Origin: TMED27 sp964350695
GTDB lineage: Bacteria; Pseudomonadota; Alphaproteobacteria; Micavibrionales; Micavibrionaceae
DNA length: 64,000 nt
Assembly (NCBI GenBank): GCA_964350695.1
Contig: CAYGKM010000007.1
Coordinates: forward strand, 1 to 64,000
Direction: 5' to 3'
The translations under genes and the position numbers were made by a program. The notes under the pieces were generated by a model. That model did not search any database. It was given only the letters and a program-made list of their open reading frames with translations, and was not told where the DNA came from. Shown here one piece after another: positions 24,462 through 34,300 of the stretch. Position 1 is the stretch's first letter; each line of letters begins with the position of its first letter.

Positions 24462-26865
24462 CTATGTCGTCTCCGTTTTGTTTTTCTTTGAACAGGGCAT
24501 CGCGGCCTTTTTTGGCGGCTGTCTCGATGATATCGAGTATCTCTTTTGGAAGTGATTTTGGTTTTGTCTCCGCGCTGCTGACGAGGGCGTCCCAAGATTT
24601 TGAGTCGGGGCTTGTTGAGTCCTTCGGGGTTTCCGCAGGGGCGCTTGGCGGCGCGGCAGGCGCAGTTTTGGGCGCAGCTTGCGCGGGTGGCGGCTGAGAT
24701 GTCTCGCTGGTTGCGGGTTTGTCTTTATCGCCATGGAAGAAGCCCATAGGGTTTGCAGGCGTTTCTTTTGGCGCATCAGTCGCTGGTGTTGCGGGTGGTG
24801 GTGCAGTGCTAGTTGGTGCGGCCGGAGGCGTAGGAGACGCAGCTGGTGTTGGTGGAGCTGCGGGGGCGGCAGCCGCAGGAGCGTCAATGGCGTTATTCAT
24901 TGCATGCACTTCAACAAGCGCCATTATCCCGCGATCCACGGCGGAGGCATTTGCCTTCTCGCCTTTTGCAAAGCCTTCATTCAGGGCTTCGATTTCGGGC
25001 GGAATTTCGAGAGCGACATCGGCACGCTCTGCTGTCCATGTTTTATTGACCATGAGGTCGCGCAATTTTGTGATCGCGCCTGAATGTTTGACCACGTTTT
25101 CATCAGGCGGCGGTAATGCGAGGAAGCGGGTGACGCGCATGGCCTTTGCAAAGCCGGGGTTAGAATAAAAGATGGCGCAGTTCACGACCGTGCTGCCGAA
25201 TGTTACAACCGCCTGGCCTTCAATAAAACCGCGAAGTTGATCATATTCCGCGCGCGGGCGGGATTGCACGGAGGCCTGCTGGGTATCGAAATAAGATCCG
25301 AATTCCGTTCCCCCTGCCATCTGGAAACCCGATACTTCGGTCACGAGCGCCGAGCCGACGGTCTTTTCGAAGAACTCTTTTGTTTCTGTCGGGTCTTCGA
25401 GTTTGCCAAAAATCTTGATGTTACAGTTGGCGGTGATCGAGTTGGCTTCTTCGCGCACACGTTTTTTCATGGCCGGTAAATCCTGTCCCGAGAAAACGAG
25501 GCAGAAACCAAGTGAACGGGCCTGTGCGGCCATAACGGCCATCCCTTCGGCGGTATAGTAACCCACCTCGTCAAAGACGGTCATGAACGGCGTTGAGGAG
25601 TGCGTGGCTTTGTTTTCAATCACCGTTGCGGAAGAGCCTTCCACAGCTGAGCCGAGCGCCGAGCCCATCATCCCTTTCATGGTCGCGGCAACAATTTTAC
25701 CCAAGTTGGCGATCTCGTCACCGGATTTTTCGAGAGCGGGAATCAGCACGACAAGGATGCGGCGGTTCAAGACCACATCGACCATGTCCACATCAGCGGC
25801 TTGCGTGTCAAAGATGTAACCGTAATCATCACCCAAAGACTGGAGGGAGCGGGTGAACTGCATGGCAAGGTAGCCGTGCTGTTGGCTGGATGTTGTTGTG
25901 TCATATTGCGGCGTGTCGGGGCCGGGCGGTTTGACATTCCCTTGATCGTCATAGGCATCAGGCATGAAACCGGGCAGGGTATCGAGATAGCCTTTAAGAC
26001 CGACGCGCAGCTCTTCGGGCACGACATCATCGCGGGCGAGCTTTACGATGGAGTTTAATCCCAGATTATCCCGCAGAATTTTAACGGAAAGGGGAATGTC
26101 TTGGTGGTCACGTTTCCATGTCAGTACGGGCATCATCGCTGAGACAAGGGAGATCGCACGTTCTGACCACATGGCGTTATCACCTTGCGATTCGGGCATC
26201 AAGGATACCAGCATGTTCGTAAGATATGAGGCCGAGCCGCTTGAGAACGGGTTCATGGTGTTTGACGGGGCTTGCACGTCCGAGTTACCGGTCATGTAGT
26301 TCAGCACGAGCAAATCATCGTCACGGCCAAAGCGGCGCACGAGCGAGGACAGGGATGACCAGAGGTCGGTATCGGCTTTACCATCAACATACACGAAGCC
26401 CGAACCCCAGCTCAGTGCGTTTGTGACCATAGATTTCAGCCCTTCCGTTTTACCTGCACCGGTTGTTCCGAGATAAAGAAGGTGTGTCCGCGCATCCGAG
26501 TTTGTAAACCAGACTTCTTCTTTGGTCTTTTCAACATTGCCGAGATAAAGGATGCCTTCTGCCTTACCGGGTTTACCGTTGCGGCCGTTATTGGGGTCGG
26601 GGAAGGGCGCGCCAAGCGGCATTTTGAAGGCGAGGGCTTTATTCCGCGAGGTCAGCCACCAGAAGAATAATAGTAAGAACACCATCAGGACATCTGCAAA
26701 GGCCAGCACCCAGTCATTCGTCATGATCATCATGGCGGCAATGACGAAGATGGAGGTTGAATAGCTTTGTTTTGCGAATGTGTCGCCAAGGCGCGTCCAT
26801 AGGGGGCGGACGTCCCGAAGGACGGTTTCGTGTTTATGCTCGTATTTCCTCTGGTCTAAAACCAT
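24448..26865 (-). CDS. dotL: Type IVB secretion coupling ATPase DotL/IcmO (TrbC-like)
   Basis: 805 aa, close to Legionella DotL (about 780). Two N-terminal membrane helices (VIAAMMIMTNDWVLAFADVLMVFLLLFFW region) precede a FtsK/TraD-type ATPase with Walker A LYLGTTGAGKTEG and Walker B FMTVFDEVGYY. The last ~170 residues are a low-complexity Pro/Ala/Thr tail with a charged helical end. In Dot/Icm systems and IncI plasmids DotL collects substrates and hands them to the channel with DotM. It sits with dotM and an extra small membrane protein, an abbreviated version of the Legionella icmP-icmO pair. Confidence 0.85.
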   Translation of the reverse strand: MVLDQRKYEHKHETVLRDVRPLWTRLGDTFAKQSYSTSIFVIAAMMIMTNDWVLAFADVLMVFLLLFFWWLTSRNKALAFKMPLGAPFPDPNNGRNGKPGKAEGILYLGNVEKTKEEVWFTNSDARTHLLYLGTTGAGKTEGLKSMVTNALSWGSGFVYVDGKADTDLWSSLSSLVRRFGRDDDLLVLNYMTGNSDVQAPSNTMNPFSSGSASYLTNMLVSLMPESQGDNAMWSERAISLVSAMMPVLTWKRDHQDIPLSVKILRDNLGLNSIVKLARDDVVPEELRVGLKGYLDTLPGFMPDAYDDQGNVKPPGPDTPQYDTTTSSQQHGYLAMQFTRSLQSLGDDYGYIFDTQAADVDMVDVVLNRRILVVLIPALEKSGDEIANLGKIVAATMKGMMGSALGSAVEGSSATVIENKATHSSTPFMTVFDEVGYYTAEGMAVMAAQARSLGFCLVFSGQDLPAMKKRVREEANSITANCNIKIFGKLEDPTETKEFFEKTVGSALVTEVSGFQMAGGTEFGSYFDTQQASVQSRPRAEYDQLRGFIEGQAVVTFGSTVVNCAIFYSNPGFAKAMRVTRFLALPPPDENVVKHSGAITKLRDLMVNKTWTAERADVALEIPPEIEALNEGFAKGEKANASAVDRGIMALVEVHAMNNAIDAPAAAAPAAPPTPAASPTPPAAPTSTAPPPATPATDAPKETPANPMGFFHGDKDKPATSETSQPPPAQAAPKTAPAAPPSAPAETPKDSTSPDSKSWDALVSSAETKPKSLPKEILDIIETAAKKGRDALFKEKQNGDDIDAAE

Positions 26866-26991
26866 TTAATTGTCCCCTATTCCCTTTGCAGGGCGGTGCT
26901 GCGCGACTTGCGTAGAGAAACTACGCCCCGTCACCGCTGGCGCCTGCTGCAAAAGTAAAATGAAACAATTAGTGTGCATTCTTAAAAGTCC

Positions 26992-27558
26992 TTATTGTCT
27001 CAAAAAGTCATCTGCGGAAACGGGCACGCCTTGCGATTCACGGGCGCTTTGCGCGGATTCCGCGGCTTGTTCTGTGGACGCACCTGTATACGTGCCGGGG
27101 GCTTGGGGCAGGATTGTGGCGCTCAAGGTGAATAAGAACCAAAGCCCAATCAGCACCACGAGGGCGAGAAGCCATTTTTTCCAGCCCCCTGACTTTTTCG
27201 GCTGGGCTTGCGGCGCATTTGAATTACTGGGCGTCATATTTACTCCGCCTGATGGTCTGATTTGACCATGCGCGTTTTCGAGCGCGGCAGAGGCGGCGAG
27301 AAGTCCGTCAACGGCCTCATCTTTGCTCGTGAAATCAGCGATATCATCTGCCGCGCCGCGCGGGGTTTTCAAAGACAGCGTATATAAACCTTTTTTGTCA
27401 TCGGAGCGCACTTCCAAAGCAGACGCTTTGGCCTGGTCGAGATCCATTTGCCAGACCACGGGGGTTTGCGCACCGGGAAGCGAGAGGATGAGTTTGCCGT
27501 CGACTACGCGGGCTGTGCTCTCGGATGCGCTCTTATTGTGCTTTTTACTTTTTATCAT
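26992..27558 (-). CDS. Small membrane protein between dotM and dotL
   Basis: 188 aa with one membrane helix (KKWLLALVVLIGLWFLFTLSATIL) at about residues 127-150. The cytoplasmic N-terminal ~115 residues contain GKLILSLPGAQTPVVWQMDL and a helical segment, and a short outside tail follows. It lies between the coupling protein genes on the same strand, 27 bases after dotM, so it may join the coupling complex in the manner of the adaptor subunits known from Dot/Icm. No similarity to DotN, IcmS or IcmW is visible. Confidence 0.6.
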   Translation of the reverse strand: MIKSKKHNKSASESTARVVDGKLILSLPGAQTPVVWQMDLDQAKASALEVRSDDKKGLYTLSLKTPRGAADDIADFTSKDEAVDGLLAASAALENAHGQIRPSGGVNMTPSNSNAPQAQPKKSGGWKKWLLALVVLIGLWFLFTLSATILPQAPGTYTGASTEQAAESAQSARESQGVPVSADDFLRQ

Positions 27559-27585
27559 TTTTCAAACCTTTCTGAATTTCTTTAT

Positions 27586-28824
27586 CTATATTGCTTTTTT
27601 CACGCCGCGTTTTGAAGACTGGCTGTAATCGAGTTGCGGAATGGGGCGTGCTTTCCTTGATTTCATATAGCTGCTCAGCGTTTCAATCGCGAAATCTACT
27701 TTCGGGATGGGGATCGGGCGCTGCGTAAGGCGCTCGGCCTTAAAGTGTGATATCGCACCGATGGCCTCCATGTGGTAGCTCTGGCGGCCCAAATTGTTGA
27801 GCGGATACCACAGCGTTCTGTCATGGCCGCGTAGCCAAACAAAGGCGGATGACGCTAAAACGCCGCCCTCTTCGCGAGCGGTTGTGAGGCCGCGTAAGAG
27901 CGCGGTTGTTACGAAAGCATGCTGGTTGCATTTCGCAAGCGTTTCAGCGGCGAGGTCTTTGCTCTTGAGCACTTTGCGCGCTTCGCCGATAAGTTTGCGG
28001 TCGCGATTGAGTTTTAAACCGCCCTTAAACGTCCAGCACAGTGCCATGCGCCCGAGCATTGCATCGGCTTCGCCGCGTTTTCTTGCGGCTTTCAAACAAA
28101 AAGAGGCCAGTAGAATTTGTTGATAGGGCTCGAGCGCCATAGGCCCTTTCCACCGTCCGCCGAGCTGGCGGGTGAAGGCTTTTCGGGCGACAACCTCGTC
28201 TATGCTGCCATCGGGCGCGGTGTTGTTGGTGTAAGCCAGCCATTCTTCCGGCCCTAAAGCTTCGGCAAAGCTTGGAAGTTCTGCAGGAACGGGCGAACCG
28301 GGCGGGCGGGGGGCTTGTGTGCCGGGGTTGAAGTCAACGAATGGCGCAATAACGGGGAAGTTGTGCGCCTGTCTATGGATGAATCCTTCAAGACCGAGGC
28401 TGCTTCTGTAATGAGTAAGCGGACCTTTGAAGATACACCATAGCGCGCCGAGCATAGTGACGATGAACAAGAAGAGCCGTAAGGGTTGCATTGACAGGGC
28501 ATTGATCAGCATCAGGTGGTCATAGTTTAAGCGGTCTTTCGGCCATTCGCGCACCTTTTCATACCATTCCATCCATGATATTTCCGTGCCTTTATAGATG
28601 ACCGTGTAGCCTTGATCTCCCCATATTCCGACCATATTGCCGAGCTGGATAAACCAAGAGATCACCCACATTTCGCTTAAGCGAATCCACGCCACGCCTT
28701 CGCGGACGACGGGGGCTTGATATTTCCAGAACAGCCATACGAGGATCATCAGGATAACCCCCATGATCATCCATCCGATTGCGTTCTCGTGTAACGTATT
28801 TTCAGCCTGTTGACCGCCTGCCAT
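27586..28824 (-). CDS. dotM: Type IVB secretion protein DotM/IcmP (TrbA-like)
   Basis: 412 aa. An N-terminal membrane helix (IGWMIMGVILMILVWLFW) is followed by KYQAPVVREGVAWIRL, and two more hydrophobic segments lie near 125-150 (LFLFIVTMLGALWCIF). The cytoplasmic domain contains RKAFTRQLGGRWKG and the DotM-like C-terminal FVWLRGHDRTLWYPLNNLGRQS. DotM partners DotL in the coupling complex. Length is close to Legionella DotM (about 375). First gene of the cluster, 180 bases upstream of the tRNA-Thr on the other strand. Confidence 0.8.
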   Translation of the reverse strand: MAGGQQAENTLHENAIGWMIMGVILMILVWLFWKYQAPVVREGVAWIRLSEMWVISWFIQLGNMVGIWGDQGYTVIYKGTEISWMEWYEKVREWPKDRLNYDHLMLINALSMQPLRLFLFIVTMLGALWCIFKGPLTHYRSSLGLEGFIHRQAHNFPVIAPFVDFNPGTQAPRPPGSPVPAELPSFAEALGPEEWLAYTNNTAPDGSIDEVVARKAFTRQLGGRWKGPMALEPYQQILLASFCLKAARKRGEADAMLGRMALCWTFKGGLKLNRDRKLIGEARKVLKSKDLAAETLAKCNQHAFVTTALLRGLTTAREEGGVLASSAFVWLRGHDRTLWYPLNNLGRQSYHMEAIGAISHFKAERLTQRPIPIPKVDFAIETLSSYMKSRKARPIPQLDYSQSSKRGVKKAI

Positions 28825-29005
28825 TCTTAGCCTTTAGTGTTTGAAAACCTTTATTATGATAGCAGAAAAAACAGGACCGCTCCAACTCTGTAGGCAAAGA
28901 AATCGAATAATCGACATATTTTGACGAAAAATATTTGCAAGTGCATTTTTTTTTGTTAAAAGCATGCTCAATCTTTTAATCATAAGAGATTGAACGTCTT
29001 GGTAT

Positions 29006-29081
<76 letters not shown>

Positions 29082-29342
29082 TTTTTCTTCCATACATAAT
29101 TTTCTGACAATCAGGCTTTGAGTGGTGAGGGCGCAGTTTCGGGGGATGCCTTTAAACAGAGAGGGCGGCAAGAGCGCGGGGTGATGTTGAAGTTGCTGAA
29201 CAGTCTTTAAAGCTTGGTATAAAAACTTTATTTTTGTATTTACTCTTATCGGACATGGCTTTATAAAACATCCTAATTCAGCAAGTGGTGTGCTTATTAT
29301 TAAGTTCGTGTACCGTTCACGTTAAACATCACTTTAAAATGT

Positions 29343-29416
29343 TGGGGTATGGCCAAGCGGTAAGGCACCGGTTTTTGGTATCGGTATCCCTGGTTCGAAT
29401 CCAGGTACCCCAGCCA
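29343..29416 (+). tRNA. tRNA-Gln (anticodon UUG)
   Basis: 74 nt with encoded CCA. Acceptor TGGGGTA/TACCCCA, anticodon stem CCGGT/ATCGG around TTTTGGT, and T arm CTGG-TTCGAATC-CAGG all pair. The 261 bases between it and tRNA-Thr contain no gene I can support. Confidence 0.95.
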
Positions 29417-29545
29417 TTTTTATTTCCTTTGACACGTTTTGAGAATTTATGTCGCGAAGCACCGCTGTGTTGGCGCTTTGCCGTCTTGCGCTATTTCGAC
29501 ACGCGCAGAGAAACCCATTTTTAGCCCAAATATAGCCTGTTTTCT

Positions 29546-31279
29546 CTACCGGCCATTTTGCCGCGTGTTGGAAGTCCGCGAGCCGCCAAAATCAAATGCG
29601 TAATTGAGACCCATCCGATAAACAGGGTTTTTACCATTCCCGTAAAGCGGGTTATCAACGGATTTAGTCAATGGAAACGCAACCGTCGTATCAAGCGTAA
29701 ACCCTTTCTCACTGAAAGCCCTTGCCCCAAAACCTGCCGAAGCCGCGGAAACGCTCTTTATCGAAGCGCGCTCCTCGTTCCATACTTTTCCGATATCATA
29801 AAAAACAAAAGGGTTCACCTTAAGACTATGCACAGGCTTAATCCCTACATATTGAAGCTCCGCCGAGGCAGAAATGCCGTGATCACCCGTGATTTCAGAA
29901 AAATCATAGGCACGACCCATGCTGATGCCGCCAAACCCGAACTCTTCCGATGAAAAAAGAGACTTTGATGCCCATTGCGCCTGCATAGAAGTTTTCAGAA
30001 CCACCGCATCTGCAATATAGGATTGACGACCATAGGACGCCTGTAGCTTCGTGAAATCTGGCGTTGCTCCCTGGCGAGACAGATTAATGTCATTCTTATC
30101 ACTGGAACCTAAAATGTTAAGGCCTTTTGAAAGCTTAAGATCAATGGTATTGGCCCCTAAAAACCGATCCTGAAAATCATAGATTACGCCTGCCCGTGCT
30201 ACTCTGACCTTATCTCTGGTCAGGGCCGTGCCTAATATGTCGGTATTGCTGTTAAGGCCGTCCAGCATCAGAGATAATTTTAAAGTCTTGAACCTTTGAC
30301 GCACGGGCGTCCACGTTACATCGGCGCTCCATTGCGCAGAATCGCTTTGAATATCATTGGATTTCAGGGTAAAGCCCGGTGCGGAATTGGTTCTAGACAC
30401 GGATAGCCCGAGCTCCAGAGATGGCGATACTTGGACTTTATGCCCTGCGCCCAAAAGCCATAGCTCATTCCCGTTCGGTAGACTGGCAAGCCCCGTGACA
30501 GAGGTTTTGTGATGGGGGCTGAAGGAATGCTCAAGTGCAATATTAGATCGCAAAGGGCCGGTAAAGCGCGAGCCGTAATTGTTAATTCCTAAAAATCCGC
30601 GGCTAAGCTCTTCTCTGGGAACAAGTGTAAGCTCGGTTGTGCCGTCTTCTCCATCTTCAGATTTCCCCAAAACCGCTTCATATTCCAACCCGTAAAGATC
30701 ATTCAGCCGTAAAAGCACGCTTTCTAACTCATCTGCAAGAAGGGGTTTTTTTTGGCCTAAATCCTTTGTGATTTTAAGCGCTAGGGGATCGGGGTTCTCG
30801 CCGTCAATAACAACCGAAGCAATATAGCCTTCAATAACTTTTATTTCTGCGTGGCCATCATCAACCGCTTGCTCGGGAACATAAGCCCGCGATAGAAAAT
30901 AGCCCTCGTTTCTATACTTTGTTGTGATGGCATTCGCGATATCCCATAAAATAGAAAGAGGGACATCTGACCCGTATAAAGGCACATATTGGCTTTCAAA
31001 TTCAGCCGCTTCAAATACGCTCATACCGTTGATTTCGATAAATTTTAAAGGGAAAATAACGCCTGCGGCGCCTTCAGGGGCCGCGCTTTCATATTGGGCC
31101 TCGCCCTCGGGCGTAGGGATGGCGGTTTCTTCCTTAAATTCAGGCACTTGCTCGGATAATACGCGGCTGCTATCCGCGGAGCTTGGTACGCTCTGGGCAT
31201 GCGCATTCATTGCGCAAAATGGCACAAACACAAATAAAATAAGAATTTTTAGCGCTAACCTCAATTTATTAGGCCTCAA
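29546..31279 (-). CDS. Two-partner secretion outer-membrane transporter (TpsB, ShlB/FhaC family)
   Basis: 577 aa with signal peptide (ALKILILFVFVPFCAMNAHA). The N-terminal POTRA region spans about 75-230: FIEINGMSVFE, then YFLSRAYVPEQAVDDGHAEI and VIEGYIASVVIDG, the last being the typical ShlB POTRA pattern. A C-terminal 16-strand barrel region ends in an aromatic-containing strand (YRMGLNYAFDFGG). TpsB proteins export the TpsA partner across the outer membrane. Its partner is the divergent gene 75 bases away. It converges on nothing downstream; tRNA-Gln lies 129 bases beyond its end. Confidence 0.88.
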   Translation of the reverse strand: MRPNKLRLALKILILFVFVPFCAMNAHAQSVPSSADSSRVLSEQVPEFKEETAIPTPEGEAQYESAAPEGAAGVIFPLKFIEINGMSVFEAAEFESQYVPLYGSDVPLSILWDIANAITTKYRNEGYFLSRAYVPEQAVDDGHAEIKVIEGYIASVVIDGENPDPLALKITKDLGQKKPLLADELESVLLRLNDLYGLEYEAVLGKSEDGEDGTTELTLVPREELSRGFLGINNYGSRFTGPLRSNIALEHSFSPHHKTSVTGLASLPNGNELWLLGAGHKVQVSPSLELGLSVSRTNSAPGFTLKSNDIQSDSAQWSADVTWTPVRQRFKTLKLSLMLDGLNSNTDILGTALTRDKVRVARAGVIYDFQDRFLGANTIDLKLSKGLNILGSSDKNDINLSRQGATPDFTKLQASYGRQSYIADAVVLKTSMQAQWASKSLFSSEEFGFGGISMGRAYDFSEITGDHGISASAELQYVGIKPVHSLKVNPFVFYDIGKVWNEERASIKSVSAASAGFGARAFSEKGFTLDTTVAFPLTKSVDNPLYGNGKNPVYRMGLNYAFDFGGSRTSNTRQNGR

Positions 31280-31354
31280 TATAGTTAATGCGAATAAGCC
31301 GTATTTTTGTTACAATAGTGATATAAGTAATTCATAAATAAGGCATTTTAACAC

Positions 31355-34300
31355 GTGAAGTATAGATTGTTAACAACATCAGCATTGACCTTTTTTACTG
31401 TCTTTGCAAGCGCCATACCAGCCGTTTTCGCAAATCCGGAAGGCGGCGTAGTTGTGGGCGGCGAAGCTACAATTTCAGAAGCCGGAAAAAAGCTGGATGT
31501 GCATCAACATACAGATCGCACGGTTATTGACTGGCGAAGCTTTGATATTGATGTCGACGAGCATACGCAATTTCATCAACCTTCTTCTTCTGCAACGGCT
31601 CTTAACCGTGTTAACAGCGCAGATCCTTCGCAAATACTCGGCAAGCTCTCGGCTAATGGAAATATCATTCTCGTAAACCCCAACGGTGTGTTTTTCGGCC
31701 AAGACTCCCGCGTGGATGTAAACGGAATTGTTGCCACGAGCGCGAATATCGATACTCAAGATTTCATGCAAGGCGGAAATGATTTCAACAAAACAGGAAA
31801 TCCGAAAGCGGCGATCATCAATAAGGGCCTGATAACCGCCAAAGAGGCTGGCTTGGTCGGGCTTGTCGCGCCGAATGTATTGAATAACGGGGTCATTCAG
31901 GCCAAAACGGGGCGCGTTCAGTTATCGTCGGGCGACGCCGTCACACTCGATTTTTATGGTGACGGCCTTTTAAAAGTGCGTGTTGAGGATGAAAATTTAA
32001 AATCGCAAATTGTTGGCAATACAGGAATTTTGAGCGCGCAAGGCGGAACAATCGCCATGACCGCCGCAGCGGCGCGCGACACGGTAAATGCTCTCATAGT
32101 TTCAGATGGGACGCTTGATGCGCGCAGCGTCTCAAATCAAGGCGGACGGATATTGATTGGTGCAAGCGGCGCGAATAAAACCGACAAATCAGGCGCAAGT
32201 TATGTATCAGTGAGAGGCACGCTTGATGCTTCTGGGCGTGATAGCGGCGAAAAAGGCGGGAAAATTGAAATTCTCGGCGACCATATTGAACTCACCGAAA
32301 CCGCATTCATTGATGTTTCCGGCCATAGTGCAGCAGCATCGCCAGCGAGAGATAACGCGGGAAGCGCGAGCCTTACGGACACCAAACAGGTTCGATCAGA
32401 AGAGGCGTTTTTGGCCCAAGATAGCCGCGCAGGAGGCAGTATTAAAATCGGCGGCGATTACTTAGGTCAGGGCGACACTCAAACTGCAACAACCGTGAGC
32501 GTTGCAAAGGGCGCGCTGATTGTGAATGACGCGGTTGAAAACGGCGATGGTGGACGCACGATTATTTGGTCAGACGATACTACAGAATTCAGCGGTTTGG
32601 TTGTCGCGCGCGGCGGCGCGGAAGGCGGTGATGGCGGATTTTTAGAAACGTCGGGCAAGAAAAACCTTAAAGCTCAAGGCTATGCAGACTTAACGGCGCG
32701 TGCGGATGGATATGATAAAGGCACATATTTGCTCGACCCCGCAAATATTACAATCTATGGCAATGTCGATGAAAACTTTCAATCTACGGATGGCAGTGTC
32801 GATCTTACGAATAGTCAGGTTTTAAATGCAGATTTTTCAGACTCGGCGCAACGTTTGAATCATTATGATATAAATACACCCAATGGAAGCTTTGCAAATG
32901 GCGCGACCGTGGCATCCGGTTCGGTAACGCGTAATGCAAATGCGCATTTCAGGTTGGATGTTACGATCCCCGGAAGCCCCGCAGGCACGATTTATGAGCA
33001 AGGCGGCACAGGGCAGGGTGTTTGGGTTGGGTTTTTGGCGGATGGCACATTGGTCTTTCATGCAGGAACGGGCAGTTCATTTATAAACACAACATCAGCG
33101 CATCTTGAAATAGCCCCGGGAAGTGCCCCCACAGGGGCAGGTACTTTATCATGGGAGATTGATGTTGCTGGTAACACGATTATCGCATTTTGGAACAATG
33201 TTGAGATTGGCCGCAACACAGCAACATCCAACTTCACTCAATGGGCGGGGACTGATAATGGTAGGGTTGGAGCAATATCAAACTCTGTTGTTTCGGGGGC
33301 CAATACGGCTAACTTTAACGGCACGATCACCGGCTCTTTAAAATATTTTAACAAAGCAAATGCATCAAGCAGCGAGATTGCCGATCAATCAGGATCAGGG
33401 AATAAGCTTACGATAGACACGTTTGAAGCTAATGTCGCTTCAAATGCTTTTGGCACCGTCGATGGCGTGATCGTTAACAACAACCAACGATATATTGTTG
33501 CGAACACAACAGACATCAATGATGGCGCACGCGGTGCTATGGGGCGGACTATAACCTTCAAAACAGACGCCGACGTCACAAGCGAACAAATCATATATAA
33601 AGAGGGCGGCGGCACTAACTCTTACCTTGCTTATATTGAAAGCGGTATATTGAATGTTGTGTTCTACAACAATACGGGCGCGCAATTAACCTCGCGTCAA
33701 TTCGCCGTAGACCCCAACAAATCATATACTATGACATCGGTTTTTGATGCGACCACGAACGATTTTACGGTGCAGGTCAATGGCGAGGTTATGAGCGGTA
33801 CAGCTTTGGGGGTGGGCGCTGATTTCTTGAGCCATACAGGCGCGATTAACTTCGGCGCCTCAGACTCGAGCTTAAGAGACGAAATGAACAATGTATTTAC
33901 GCCCGTAAATACAGTCTCCACTTTTGGCCAAGCGATTTTTTATGACCGGTATTTGAATGAAACTGATCGTGCATTGATTGACCAATATCAATCGACCAAA
34001 TTCGGGATCGCCCTCACAGGGCCGGGCACAGGCGGCACAGAAGTGGCGCAAGCCACAGCCAGCGATGGATTTGGCGTGTTTACAACCGATTATCTTGAGA
34101 GGCTCTCCGCCACTGCTGATATCGCGCTGGTTGCTAATAATGCCATCACATTTGATTTAAAAGGTGACACACTGAACCTGACCGCTGATCGATCAATCAG
34201 TATGACTGCGACAAACGGCTCAATCACCGATCTTTCCGCCGGAACAATTCGTGCAACCCGCACAGCCGCAGGAGGAAATATTACATTATCTGCCGGCGGC

